Assembly (NCBI GenBank): GCA_021234155.1
Contig: JAJEKV010000060.1
Coordinates: 6,034,323 to 6,098,322, forward strand
Origin: Isoetes taiwanensis
Taxonomy: Eukaryota; Streptophyta; Lycopodiopsida; Isoetales; Isoetaceae
Direction of reading: 5' to 3'
DNA: 64,000 bases
A program made the translations under genes and the position numbers. The notes under the pieces were generated by a model. It was not told where the DNA came from. It made no database searches and worked only from the letters and a program-made list of their open reading frames with translations. Positions within the stretch are counted from its first letter, which is position 1. Each line of letters begins with the position of its first letter. This document shows positions 41,540 through 52,105 of the stretch, piece by piece.

Positions 41540-44316
41540 CAGGGAGCACGTCAGATGAGCAAAATGGAGCCAAGGGTTGGGAAGCCCAAAGATAGGACAT
41601 TGCCCTAGGCTCCAATGGAGGAAGATGGCACGCCTATTGTTGCACCCTTTGCAATGAGATATTTGGCAGAGGGCATCATAACCTGCAGTTGATCCTTTTG
41701 ATAGTGTGAATGATGAAAGGTCGGGAGATGATCATCTTGGAGTTGACATTGTGAAGCTTCTTATCCAACTTGATACAATCATGTCGCAGGAAGCTCTAGT
41801 GATTGCATTGTGTGCTCGGGTTGTTGGAGTCCCAAACACGCTTGAGATGGCCAATTAGATATATTACACACAAGAGTGGTCAAAGTTTGGAAGGCCCTAT
41901 TGAACAAGATACCCCAAGGCCCACCCCCAGCCATGTGGAAGATTTGGTTGTGGATGAGCATCCACCGATAACAAGGAAGAGGCTTATTTTTTCATAAAAG
42001 GCAGCCAAGGGTGCCCAAGAGGCCTAGAAGTGACAAATATTTAGAAAGGATGGAAAGTATGGCCCCAACCAAAGAAAACCTAGAGGCAATTAGGGGACAA
42101 GAGTGTTGCAACCTAGATTGCACAGTGCAGTACAGTGTGGATGACCTCGTGCAGATAAGGTCCCAATACATTGGACAGCTTCATAAAGATAGGATTAATT
42201 TCATCTACTCCTTGTGTAGGAATTCCAGCTATGATGAAAACACAGGAAGGCTACTATATCAATTGAGGGGCGTGAAGGTATTATGAGAGCATTGAGATGG
42301 ATTCTTGGGGTGAGCAAGTCTTCATTCTACGAGATCTTGGGCAAAGGTTAGAAAAAGGGCACAGTTTGTTCCAACATGGCAATGCACTCACTTTGAAACC
42401 TAGAGCAAATACTCTCAAGGCCATTGCAGTCTTTTGAGAGCTTTGTGAGATACATGTCTCAATCTATGCCCCCACAAGTCGAAGGTGAACGAAAGCACGG
42501 TGCAGCGAGTGGTGCAAAGGGTGTTGCCACAACACTATATCCAAAAGGAGTGCCTTAAAGAGGTCAACTCCATCCTAGAAACTACTGGAGGTAGGCCTCT
42601 TTCTCAATCACATTTCAGCAAGTTATGGAGCACTCACTTCTCAGACGTGAGTGTCCTGCAACACATGCCATTCTCAAAGTGCAACGCTTGCATTCAACTC
42701 AAGGATACACTTGCATCAACTGCAATAGAGAAAGAAAGAATGGCAATTAGGGAGCAATTTGCAGATCACCAAAGGGACCAAATATCATGTAGACAGTTGT
42801 ATTGGCAAAGGAGAACATTTTCTCGAGATGCAACGGACAAATTTTTGTGTATAATTCATGATAAGATGGACCAACACAAGACTTTCTTGCCAAAGCTAGA
42901 TCCTTTACCCAAGCGTTGTCAAACTGCTTTTCAGATGAAAGTAAGTTTGGCGGGTGTCTTAACATATGGTCATGGAACTGGAACCTATGGTCATTTTGTG
43001 CTTGATCTATGGAGGGATGATCCAAACTTCCATGTGAGCTCTATTTTCAAGTGCTTGAGAACACTAGAGAAAGGATCGATAGAAGGGAGGAGGTATTCCC
43101 CTTCAAACCCATTTTGAGGCTTTGATGGATGATCAACCGCTTTGTTACCAAAGGCAGATAAAAAACCTCACATCCAAGGTGTCTAGTGAATCAAGGAGGA
43201 CTTGGGATGATTTCCCCTTACTTGAGAAACAACTGCCTGAGGAGCTATGTGTTCAATTGGACAACTGTTGGAAAGAAAACAAGAATAGATGGATGTTTGG
43301 GGCAATGTCATACTTGACAGCAGTGGGAGTATTCAAAGTTGTGAAAGTGGGATTCATAATGGTTGGGCATACGATGATGATATAGATGCATTCTTTGGAA
43401 CTTTCTCCACCAAGCTCAAGAGAGAAAAAACGTGACTAGTCTCCCCGAACTAATGTATGTGTTTGAGAGCAAAGATTGACCCCAACCCAATGGCTTTCTT
43501 GATGGATGAGGTTTGCATTGGAAATCATTTGTCGAGGATACTTGCTAGATGGTAAGGATGGAGTTGACAGACACACAAAAGCCACTTCAGTTCAAGTTTT
43601 GGGTTAGGGATGGAATACCAATCATGCAATATAAGTGGAGACCAGGTGACAAGTTGTGGATGCCCAGACAAGGAATCGAAGTTGTGGCAACGGGTGTCTT
43701 TGGTGAAGTTCTCATTCCAAAAGGGCAGCCACAACCACTACCTCCCTTCAAGACTGTCAAAGACTCTAGCCAACTAGTGAAGGGCATCAAGGATTATATA
43801 ACGCACTGGGATGATGTTCAAAATGGAAAGCACACCTCCACTCTTAAGAAAAATCAAATGGACTCCCTAATCAAGTATTGGGAGAAAGTTGTGACATGCT
43901 TAGAAACTGAACAACCATGTGGGAGGGAGCTGAGAGGCGGGTTCTTGCCAGAGTCAAGATGGGAGGGTTCTCAACGAGCAAGCACGTCTAAGAATGTTCA
44001 CTTGGGTCCTAACAAGGGTTCCAAGTGGTTTGTGGGAAGTAAGGCCTCAAAGCCGAAGTGGTTTGATCTTCCTGAGTGGGATCCCTTTGAGGACATCAAG
44101 GAAGGATACTTTGTGCCAGTAAGGCCTGATGATGAGGATTGTCCAATATGGTTAGGGGTGGCACTCTCTGATGTAACCACCACTATGCCTGATGGAGAGG
44201 AGTTGCGTCCTGGATTCCAAATTCAATATTGGGAGCCCATTGGGAGGCACAAGAAGGGTATGAGTCCCATTTTCAGTCCGAGTCCCAAAATGCAAGATTT
44301 GTCCCACTTTAATTAA
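41540..44316 (+). pseudogene. DUF7869-type (transposase-like) gene, long copy, several frameshifts
   Basis: The 5' part (41540-42184) duplicates 32725-33380 with extra small indels. Beyond the duplication the gene continues: SQSMPPQVE and VVQRVLPQHYIQKECLKEV, FSKCNACIQLKDTLA, a candidate catalytic Asp in DKMDQHKTFLPKL (42865-42905), then GVLTYGHGTGTYGHFVLDLW, and VGFIMVGHT (43348-43375) followed, one base out of frame, by DIDAFFGTFSTKLKRE. V-G-H-T-H-[DE]-D-I-D is the hallmark I associate with DUF7869 proteins, seen in many eukaryotes and often transposon linked. The C-terminal frame (43549-44316) has KPLQFKFWVRDGIPIMQYKW and ends near the 26-bp inverted duplicate. Breaks lie near 41650-41800, 42290-42480, 43090-43120, 43375 and 43440-43545. 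Confidence 0.6.
43549..44316 (+). CDS. C-terminal part of the DUF7869-type protein
   Basis: A 255-codon open stretch, beginning before a Met at 43549 and continuing the gene after several frame breaks. It includes GDKLWMPRQGIEVVATGVFG, KDYITHWDDVQNGKHTSTLK and a final part with CPIWLGVALSDVT and GFQIQYWEPIGRHKKGMSP. The last part resembles a small beta-barrel reader-type region (W...V.L...QIQYW), inference only. After GMSP the sequence looks rearranged (the word GAGTCCC occurs twice) and reaches a stop inside the 26-bp duplicate. Confidence 0.5.
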   Translation: MVRMELTDTQKPLQFKFWVRDGIPIMQYKWRPGDKLWMPRQGIEVVATGVFGEVLIPKGQPQPLPPFKTVKDSSQLVKGIKDYITHWDDVQNGKHTSTLKKNQMDSLIKYWEKVVTCLETEQPCGRELRGGFLPESRWEGSQRASTSKNVHLGPNKGSKWFVGSKASKPKWFDLPEWDPFEDIKEGYFVPVRPDDEDCPIWLGVALSDVTTTMPDGEELRPGFQIQYWEPIGRHKKGMSPIFSPSPKMQDLSHFN

Positions 44317-44326
44317 ATACGACTTC
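44301..44326 (+). repeat. 26-bp inverted duplicate of 12318-12343
   Basis: Exact reverse complement of 12318-12343; the stop of the plus-strand frame lies within it (TAA in AATTAAAT). Confidence 0.75.
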
Positions 44327-45469
44327 TCGTCTTTTACTTGATCATAGCTGACTATTTGGGTTATCTGCATAGGTTGTATTTGTAGAATGACAACAAATCT
44401 AAGCTCTAATTTGGTTGACCTGTTCTGCCAATAGACTGCCACCAAATCTAACTTGAAGGGAATCAACCTGCAAAATATTGTCCAAGTATTCAATTTATAA
44501 TTCCTATCAAATCAAGGTATTACAACACATTTTAATAGCCAGAATGCTTACAAGTTTAGCAAAAAGACTTGTAGTAGCTCAACATTCACATGTATTCCCA
44601 TAAGCAACACCACATGCCTTAAATTTTTTCTGCTGCTAGGATCTGCAATATTCATTAAAGATCATACCTAAGCATTTGTGAGTCTATTTGATACAATACA
44701 ATTGCATTAAACTGCCAATTACATTTAAAACCAATTGGCTTTAGTCAAGAACTTAGCTCAGAAGAATGATAACTACACTAAAAAATTCTTCAGTTCATAT
44801 ATTCCTATCTTTATGCAAATACATGATGTGAAGAATAAAGATCAACATGCATAGACATGAGAGGAAGAGCTCAGGCCAGTGTGTGACATAATATTCTGAA
44901 GTCTAAAATCCTAAGATGGCCTGCAGCCAGATGATATGGTATAGAGAATTATATTAAATTATTGAAAAGAACCCTAAAATACAAAAAACAATGCAACTGT
45001 AAAGCTCTTATCTCTATTACCGCTTTGGAGTGAAAAGAAAAAGAACGAACGGATGCCTCAACACTATGGATCCATCTGCAATATGTAAATGCTACTGCCG
45101 CTTTCTTATCAATCGTTTCTTATCAATCCTTCCTTAACTCCACTGAGCGGAATACGATTGCACTGCAGAATGTTTTTAAAATAAGAAAAAAAAACATAGA
45201 TAAACATACAAAGAAGATGCAATCAATCGAAGAATCAAAAGAACGAACCTAATTCACTGTTTTAGGGTCATGCAGACTCAATTTTTCACATTGTTGTGGA
45301 ACGCTTTGTCTCGATGGCGGGAGAAGTTCATCCAATTAATGAGGCCGATGATTTTGGAAGTATCATGGGGATTCCTTCCTAGATTCCTTCCTATATTCAC
45401 TGTCATTAAATTTTTTCATTTAATACACCGTGTTTGGAGTGCCACATATTACTGGAATTGAACTAACTA
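44327..45469. other. No recognised gene
   Basis: About 1.1 kb of AT-rich DNA between the DUF7869-type gene and the right subterminal region. Only short frames. Confidence 0.45.
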
Positions 45470-45680
45470 CAAGCCTCTTCACCGAGAGCTGTTGGATAGG
45501 CATATTCACCCCTTATTCCTTAATCTACACCGTACGTAAAGTTCCTCGTTTGTGGGGTATGCAAGTACAAAATTTGCTATACTGTATAACAAGATTCGCA
45601 AAATACTATAAGATTTCAAGCAGAATACTATATGGTGTTAATTTTGTACGTGCAAAATACAATTATGAGGGCTCTCGCTA
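45470..45680 (-). repeat. Right subterminal segment of the large element
   Basis: Its reverse complement matches the loop of the small foldback element (54940-55125), including ACGTACGGTGTAGATTAAGG, GTATAGCAAATTTTGTACTT and TTTTGCACGTACAAAAT. Confidence 0.8.
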
Positions 45681-46824
45681 CCCTACGTCACCCCCCGTGT
45701 GAATATGCACCCAAACCAAAGGGGGTTTAAGGGGGATTTTAATTTAAATGTGTTGGACCCAATGGTTGTGTTAATTAATGTCAATGGTAGTTATGTGTTG
45801 GTTGTTAATGTCAATGGTTGTTATGTGTTGGGGGATTTAATTTTTATATGTTGGATGTTAATGGTTTGTGTTGCAAAAAATTTTTTTTGGCCCCTTCGGG
45901 GCCTTAGGGACATCCCCCGCAGTGTGACAAAAAATTTAGAATTCAAACCAAAAAAAACTAGAATTCCTTTGAGGCTTTCATCACTTTAGCTTTTGAATTT
46001 CATCACAATAAAACAAATAGAACATAAGTAAAAGTTACCATAAAGATAGAGCGGATTGATCCCATTATTCTCGAAAGTCATAAAGTTTGCAACACCCATA
46101 CACAAACATTTTTGAACTAGAATTTAACAAAGAACCTTTGGCCTCCATGGATTCTTGTGGTGAGAAACCAAAGTGGAAACTTTTTGCTTGTTAGCACAAG
46201 GATCTAGAAGCCTTGGAATTTGCTTAATAACTGCCTCAAAATCTAAATTGCATGGTAATTTTTTGCAAGCTTCATTCGGAATGAGCCATAAAACAATATC
46301 CAATAGCGCAATCCTGTATTAATCAGCTGGTAGGATGTGAAAGCCTACAAAACCCGGACGAAAAATTGCTGTTTTAGCATAGATAACTTAACCAAACATA
46401 ACCATATCATACACTATCAAAAAGATCTCAGAGAGAGCTTTCCAACGCAATAAAAATCATCTCAAACAGAGCTCTGGATCAAAAGTTATGATAAGAAATG
46501 TGTTGCCGGCGGGGAAACTGCACTACATGCGCCCTTCAAGCCCTTCATGTGCCCATTATGCACCACACACACAAAAAGAGGGCTTTTGTTGTGAGCCATT
46601 GGTTGTTGACCATTATGCACCACACGCACAAAAAAAGGGCTTTTGTTGTGAGCCATTGGTTATTGACCATTGGAAAAAAAGGCTAAAATCAATGGCTCAG
46701 AAATGGTGCACTCTAGATGTACGCATTAGTACATCCATTTGAATACATCACGAAATCATAGGAAAACCTTAGTGAAAAGCGTACAAAAACACAAAGAAAA
46801 CCCCCTGTTATTATGCTACATATT
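45681..46824 (-). repeat. Right terminal inverted repeat
   Basis: Reverse complement of 4406-5466 with scattered substitutions and small indels. The CATTATGCACCACACGCACA block is duplicated here (46553-46640), which makes this arm longer than the left. Confidence 0.8.
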
Positions 46825-49194
46825 TGGTGCATCCCAAAAGCTGATGTGGAATTTTAGACATCTCTTATTAGGATATTATGATATCCCAAAAAATCTCTAA
46901 TGTTCATACATTTTATAGTTGTTTCTTTTGGCTACATAAATCAAACATTGCAGCATATCTATCTATTGCATTGCATGTTTTTGACCTTTTATGTTTGTTT
47001 CCCTTGGCTACATAAATCAAGCATTGCAGCCGAAGAAATTCACATATCCTTTTTAATACTTGGGTTTCAGGTCTAAACACATGATGGAGTTTGTTGGTTG
47101 AATAACCATTTGTAGCAGGTTATGACATTTAATCATAAATGCACTAATGACAAGTGCATATGTAAGGTAAGGTCTAGCATAGGAAGCTTACTCTAAGTCT
47201 ACCACTGTTCGATTGTTTGTTTGGCTTAGCTCAATTCCTTGCAAGATCTATGTGATGGAATTATTGGGTTTCTAGAAAATATGCTAAACAGGTTCACAAC
47301 AAAACTTTGTGCATATTTTAGTTTACCTTATAGAATTTGCTATTTCTTAATCAATTATTATACCAGATGAGTGTATTATTGTCTAAGTTCTCTAAGACTA
47401 TTCAAATTTGTCTATTAGCATGAGAGCATGATGTTGTAGTCTATTTTGGGTGCCTTTATATTTAAAGTGCCTCTGTCTAAAGCATTATGCCGATAGAAAC
47501 AAAGGATAGATAGTGCTAAAATCTGATGCATTGTGCACAACCATTATACCATCTTTCCCTTTTATATATTTTAGGTTGCTTACATAGGGAGCGAGAATGT
47601 TGGAAGCCTATAATATTTTGTACGTGCTAGGTGCCCCAAAATTCAGCATTTTTTAATGCAAGATAGAATTGCCAGATGTCACAATTATTATTCAATCTTC
47701 TATGTCTTTATTGCAGACCATGCTTCGTGTTAATTGGGGAAAGCATGCCACCAAAGGATCAAACCTCAAGATATATAGATATAACAAAGCATGTTATTAG
47801 TCTCTTAGAGGAGCAATCCAAATGGTTTTGCATTCAATTTTACTGTCCTGGACGAATAATAACGCTGTTGCAACACGATGAGCAACACTTTGCTCTTCTA
47901 TGCATTGTGCTTCAAAGGAATAGTGATCGAGCCCAGATAATATACAATGTTTCTAAGATTTGTCATATTCATCTTTCTCAGTTGCAACAAGAAATAAGGA
48001 CTCATTGTGTTATGGTTTAATCCAGGGAAACTAGCCTGATGCCGCTGTACATGGTACAAGACTGCAACAATAGAGTAACAATTTACGATGCATCTTATGA
48101 ATGATGTCATACTTAGCTTGGCCGGTGTCATGGAAGTAGATCATGGATATGATGTCTTTAAAGATAGGTCACCTCATATACTTTCAGAACATGGTCAATA
48201 TGGAAAATACTCACCTTCCAAACCTCATCTAACTGAAGAAGTGATCTAATTGGATTTCCAATAGGAATGTGGGAACACATGTGCATATATGCACAAATCG
48301 ATGAGAATAATCATCTGAAGCAGTATATCGACACATGCATTCTCGGCAAGCTTTGGGATGCTAGAGCTTTGGAACAAGTAAAAACTGCACACTACAGTAG
48401 CCAAATCAATCCCACACTCGAGCGGGGCACAATACTGGTGAATATATTTTTGTATGAAGAAAGGCAGACTCATTGCGTCCATTAGCACAGGTGGCTCCTA
48501 ATGATCATTTCCATATCATTCATCAGTGTCTTGGACGGATAACAATGCAGTGGTATGCTTGGTATTAAGGTAGAGATCATGGAAGAAGCCAGGATGTCTG
48601 GTATTTTACCCTTCAAACTCTCAACGATGTATATTGTGCTTCAAAGCCAAACAGATGTGCTTGTCTGAAATAATGACCATAATATTGGATGAGAATTTAG
48701 TAATCCTGCCTAGCATTTTCAGCATCAGTAGTTAGTTTTGATTTATTAAATTAGTCTTTTTTTCTCAACCTGATAACATGTTCAATCCGAAACCAATTGG
48801 AAATAAAGGATCACATGCATCATTAGCTAATCGACTCAGTTTGTGCATGTACCAAGTTACTCACCAAGAAAGAGCTCTAATTTGTATGGAAGATATCATT
48901 CTATTAATTTATCTACTCAAGCAGGCCATTGATTTACTCAAACAGTTTATTTACTTAAGACTTCCATTAGCATAAACCATACTCTAGACTCTTATCATAC
49001 CTCAGGAAGAGCATTTACGGTAAACTCTATGTTAAAGGTAAACTCTGTGGTTCCTGGATTGAATGCATGCAAACTCATGTGCAAACTGCTTTCATATTGC
49101 AGGGGTCGGCAAATGTTACGAAGCTATAACCATGACTGCGACTCTCAAAGCCATCCTAAAAATTGCTAGACAATTAGCAGATATGGCAGATGAA
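46825..49194. other. Mixed debris right of the large element
   Basis: No supported gene. The frame 47676-48020 (MPPKDQTSRYIDITKHVISL) has no recognised motif. Short words recur (TCCTGGACGAATAATAAC near 47848 and TCTTGGACGGATAACAATG near 48529; GTGCTTCAAAG near 47908 and 48651), which suggests an internally repeated, decayed source. Confidence 0.4.
48246..48400 (+). repeat. Direct-repeat segment shared with 876-1040
   Basis: Carries GGCAAGCTTTGGGATGCT and GGAACAAGTAAA in the same order as the left-flank copy. Confidence 0.55.
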
Positions 49195-49960
49195 GGAAGG
49201 AAGGAAGGAAGAAACTTTTAACGTCCACGGAGCCCAATCGGGCTATGGGACCACAAGTACAAGACGGGACCGAAGTCCCTTACCAGAACATGGGCCGAAG
49301 CCCTTACAAACACAATAAAACATAATCACCCCGGCCCAGATTAAAAACCACCTGGGAAAAAACTGTTGCCAGGATGACTACATATCCTAAAATCCATGTT
49401 GTTGCCAAAAAGCAACAAGCATACCTCCAACAAACAAAACTTCACCAAACGCCTCCGAACCGTAACCTCTTCACAAATTGCCGAGGATCGGCCCGAACCT
49501 ACGCGACGCTAAATCTCCATCTTCTCACTAAAACCAGGGGCAAATAGATGCTGGTGCAAAGATCCAGTGTGACCCAATCAAGGAGCTCGATCAAACCACT
49601 AGACCATAAGAGCCACGACCGCGACAGGCCAATTCCCTAAAACCCACGAGCGACTACCTGCGGGAAGGCGGTGACCACGAGGGCACCGTGAAGCGAAAAA
49701 AAAGCCTCCAATAGGCCCGAACACCAATAACCCAAGCGCGCAGGGAAGGCGGCGCTCAGAGAAAGCGATCAGGGAAGTCGGTCAGGGAGGTGCCTCACAA
49801 ACTCCCAAGCGCCACCCATCAGTGCACCTCCCAGGCGCCACCCTTCATCTTGGCGAGGCCAACAGCCCGCCAGGCCAGGCGCCGGATGCATGCAGTTTGA
49901 AACCAAGATAATTTTGGTACCATGGAAGCCTAGAGGAGATACTGCATGCATCTTAGATGG
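49195..49960 (-). mobile_element. Retroposon (SINE/LINE-like) with (TTCC)n tail
   Basis: On the minus strand the element ends in (CTTCC)-type repeats (GGAAGGAAGGAAGG on the plus strand at 49195-49212), preceded by the same 3' segment as 31255-31452 (GAGCCCAATCGGGCTA on this strand). Further 5' a stretch reads TGGTCTAGTGGTTTGATCG on the minus strand (~49590-49610), which recalls a tRNA-type A box, and GC-rich sequence continues to ~49960. It has no open frame of note. It could be a tRNA-derived SINE or a 5'-truncated LINE. Confidence 0.5.
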
Positions 49961-50740
49961 CGAGGACCATCAGGCGAGCTTACAAGAAAATAATAGAATC
50001 ATGTGCATGTACAGAAGCAGACACGCAAATTGGCACATTTATTGAGGTTAGTTTATTGTAGCAGTAAGATAAAAGCAGCCAATGATTTGAAAGATTTTAC
50101 TTGAGTGTTAACTGTTCATGTAGCTGTGAACGAGATCATACCTTTCAGTAATTGCATGTAATAAGTTTATGTTCTCTTGATATTTATCTCTGGACTCCCT
50201 TAAACTGGTTTGTAAGCAGCATCAGGCTCACTTGACCAGCTCAATTGAAGAAACCTTATGTAAATATACTGTCATTGCAAAGTGTGCCAGGATAAGCATG
50301 TTAACTTTCTGTAACTTTGAAATTGAACTCGAGGAGAAAATTGCAAAATTCTTATCTTTTCTTCCATTTCTTAGTTTTCTCCATAAATATTTACAGGATA
50401 CAAGGAATTCTGAAAATATACATCCTGACTCCATGGATGTCTGCAGTGAAAATTACAGGAGATATTTTATCGGGCCTATAATTTATAAGGGCAAACATAT
50501 AAAATAGAACTATGGTTGGTTCTTTACGTGTCTTTTTACTCTTTGCATGGATAGCTTTAACATAAATGATGCTGATCTAACATTTCCAAGACTCTAAACA
50601 AATGATAGGATTGTCATAATGTTAAAACTACTTCATAGTGGTTATAAGCATGTAGCTTTGCATTTTTTCTACCAAAATAATAGAACGTACTGACTTAAAC
50701 AACCAACAATATATTTAATTTCATAAAACTACTAGACAGA
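49961..50740. other. No recognised gene
   Basis: A 91-codon frame at 50232-50507 has no motif. Nothing else was supported. Confidence 0.45.
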
Positions 50741-50744
50741 ATGA

Positions 50745-51090
50745 TATTTGTATAATTATCATTCCAAGTTGCCAATGTTACATAGGTTGCATATCCAATT
50801 GTTTCTCTATAGCGCAAAGTGCATGGATGTTCTGGTTGTATGATTATCATTCCGAGTTTCTAATACTAAAGGACATAGAATGCAATTGTGTGGATGCTTT
50901 AATTGTGTGAATATCATTCCACATTGCATACATTAAAGAACATGGGGTGCAATAGTCTTGAACACGAGGCATTATGGTAAGTTTCTCTTGGCCGCCTTGA
51001 TGAATATCATTCTACATTGCCAACATTAAAGAACAAGGGTGCAATAGTCTTGAACACAAGAGGCATTATGGTAAATTCCTTGCTTGGCCT
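50745..51090 (+). repeat. Four-unit ~85-bp tandem repeat
   Basis: Units start near 50745, 50845, 50922 and 51002 with AATATCATTCCACATTGC-type words, followed by ACATTAAAGAACA and GGTGCAATAGTCTTGAACAC. The last two are the most similar to each other. Confidence 0.7.
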
Positions 51091-51964
51091 CCTTTCAAAA
51101 TTAATAACGTACTGTAACATGTGTCTACAATTTGAAGGTCGTATAGCAAAGTTGCCTATGCGGTCTATGAATCGAGGCAGAACGTAAATTGAAATGTTAG
51201 ATATTCTCTATATCATACATATAGGAAATTACTGCATTAAGGTTCGAATTCAATTGCTATAAATATTCTCTATATGATATACATGGAAAAAAATTACATG
51301 GAAAAACATTTCATTAAGGTTGGACTTAACTTCCTCCCATCATTTATTTGTGGCAGAGGCCTATTGCAATTTATACACAAAAGAAAGCTATCTTATTTAC
51401 TTGTGCTATAGGCTGACCATGTCAGTTTGTGATATTCTTTGAGTTTTGTATACCAATTGAATTTCAAATTTTCTATGTCGATCTACGTATTTTCTATTAT
51501 TTTGATCTCTAAGCTCTTTTGCAGCTACTCTCAATCTCAATGAGCAATTTACACACATTGGGGTGGGAATATTTATGTTGAATGGCATGAAAGCTTTTCT
51601 TAAGAATCCATCCATTGGATTGGGTTTTTGCCATTGATGGCATGTTGAGGCGAAGAGTACGTAGACACTCTAATTAGAGTTCCACTGTAGGTGATTATTC
51701 TAGAATGCCAATAGTATATGCCTATCTAAGTGTGTGTTGAAATGTTTGTGGGGACAATGAGCAACACGTGCCATCATTGTGGGGCAGTGTCAAGGAAGGA
51801 TGGCCTTGATACATTTTGTTGCAATGTTCCTTTAAATGGAGCGATGATATTGGAATTACCGTAGGGCAAAGTCTTAGCACTCCATTCCATCTAAGGCAGG
51901 ATTAAATCTACAACATTCCTTTAACTTACAAATTCTCATCTACCAAGTTCATATCCATGAATAA

Positions 51965-51994
51965 TGCCCGGCATCACCGGGCACACGTTTCTAG
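51965..51994 (+). mobile_element. Helitron 3' terminus (5' end not found)
   Basis: TGCCCGGCATCACCGGGCA forms a 7-bp stem with a 5-nt loop, and 7 nt later the sequence CTAG is followed by T. A short GC hairpin just before CTRR-T is the Helitron 3' signature. No matching 5' TC end could be chosen with confidence upstream. Confidence 0.6.
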
Positions 51995-52105
51995 TTTTAT
52001 GTCTTTTAAGAAAAAAGAGTGTGAAATTTCGAAAATAAATATGAAAAATGCCATTTTTAAAAACCATTCATGTAATTTTAAGATGTCAAGAGAAAAAGTA
52101 GCATA
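51995..52105. other. No recognised feature
   Basis: Short AT-rich spacer. Confidence 0.4.

Larger units (their letters stand above)
33381..42184. repeat. Tandem duplication, copy 2 (no retrotransposon)
   Basis: Repeats the block order of 16656-33380 at 8.8 kb. It lacks the Ty3/gypsy insertion, ~600 bp of the complex repeat and one 240-bp unit. Differences from copy 1 include many one- to three-base indels, most visible in the GC-rich gene and the palindromes. Confidence 0.85.
4406..46824. mobile_element. Putative ~42 kb element bounded by ~1.1 kb inverted repeats
   Basis: The segment is flanked by long inverted repeats at 4406-5466 and 45681-46824, whose outer ends read TGTAGCATAATAACAGGGGG inward from each side. 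The junction bases are AT/TA rich (ATAT on both sides), so the target duplication cannot be resolved by eye. Two candidate mobility genes lie just inside the ends (5.5-8.3 kb and 41.5-44.3 kb), with cargo-like genes and nested insertions between. A 1 kb internally deleted relative occurs at 54.5-55.5 kb, which supports the repeat being a mobile terminus. The alternative is two independent foldback insertions in opposite orientation. The superfamily is unknown to me. Confidence 0.6.

Noticed and set aside
47676-48020. 110-codon plus-strand frame as a gene
   Set aside because: No recognisable domain; short words recur nearby, so it looks like decayed repeat sequence.
49585-49615. Functional tRNA gene on the minus strand
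   Set aside because: Only an A-box-like stretch is visible; no full cloverleaf could be drawn, so it was kept as possible SINE head.
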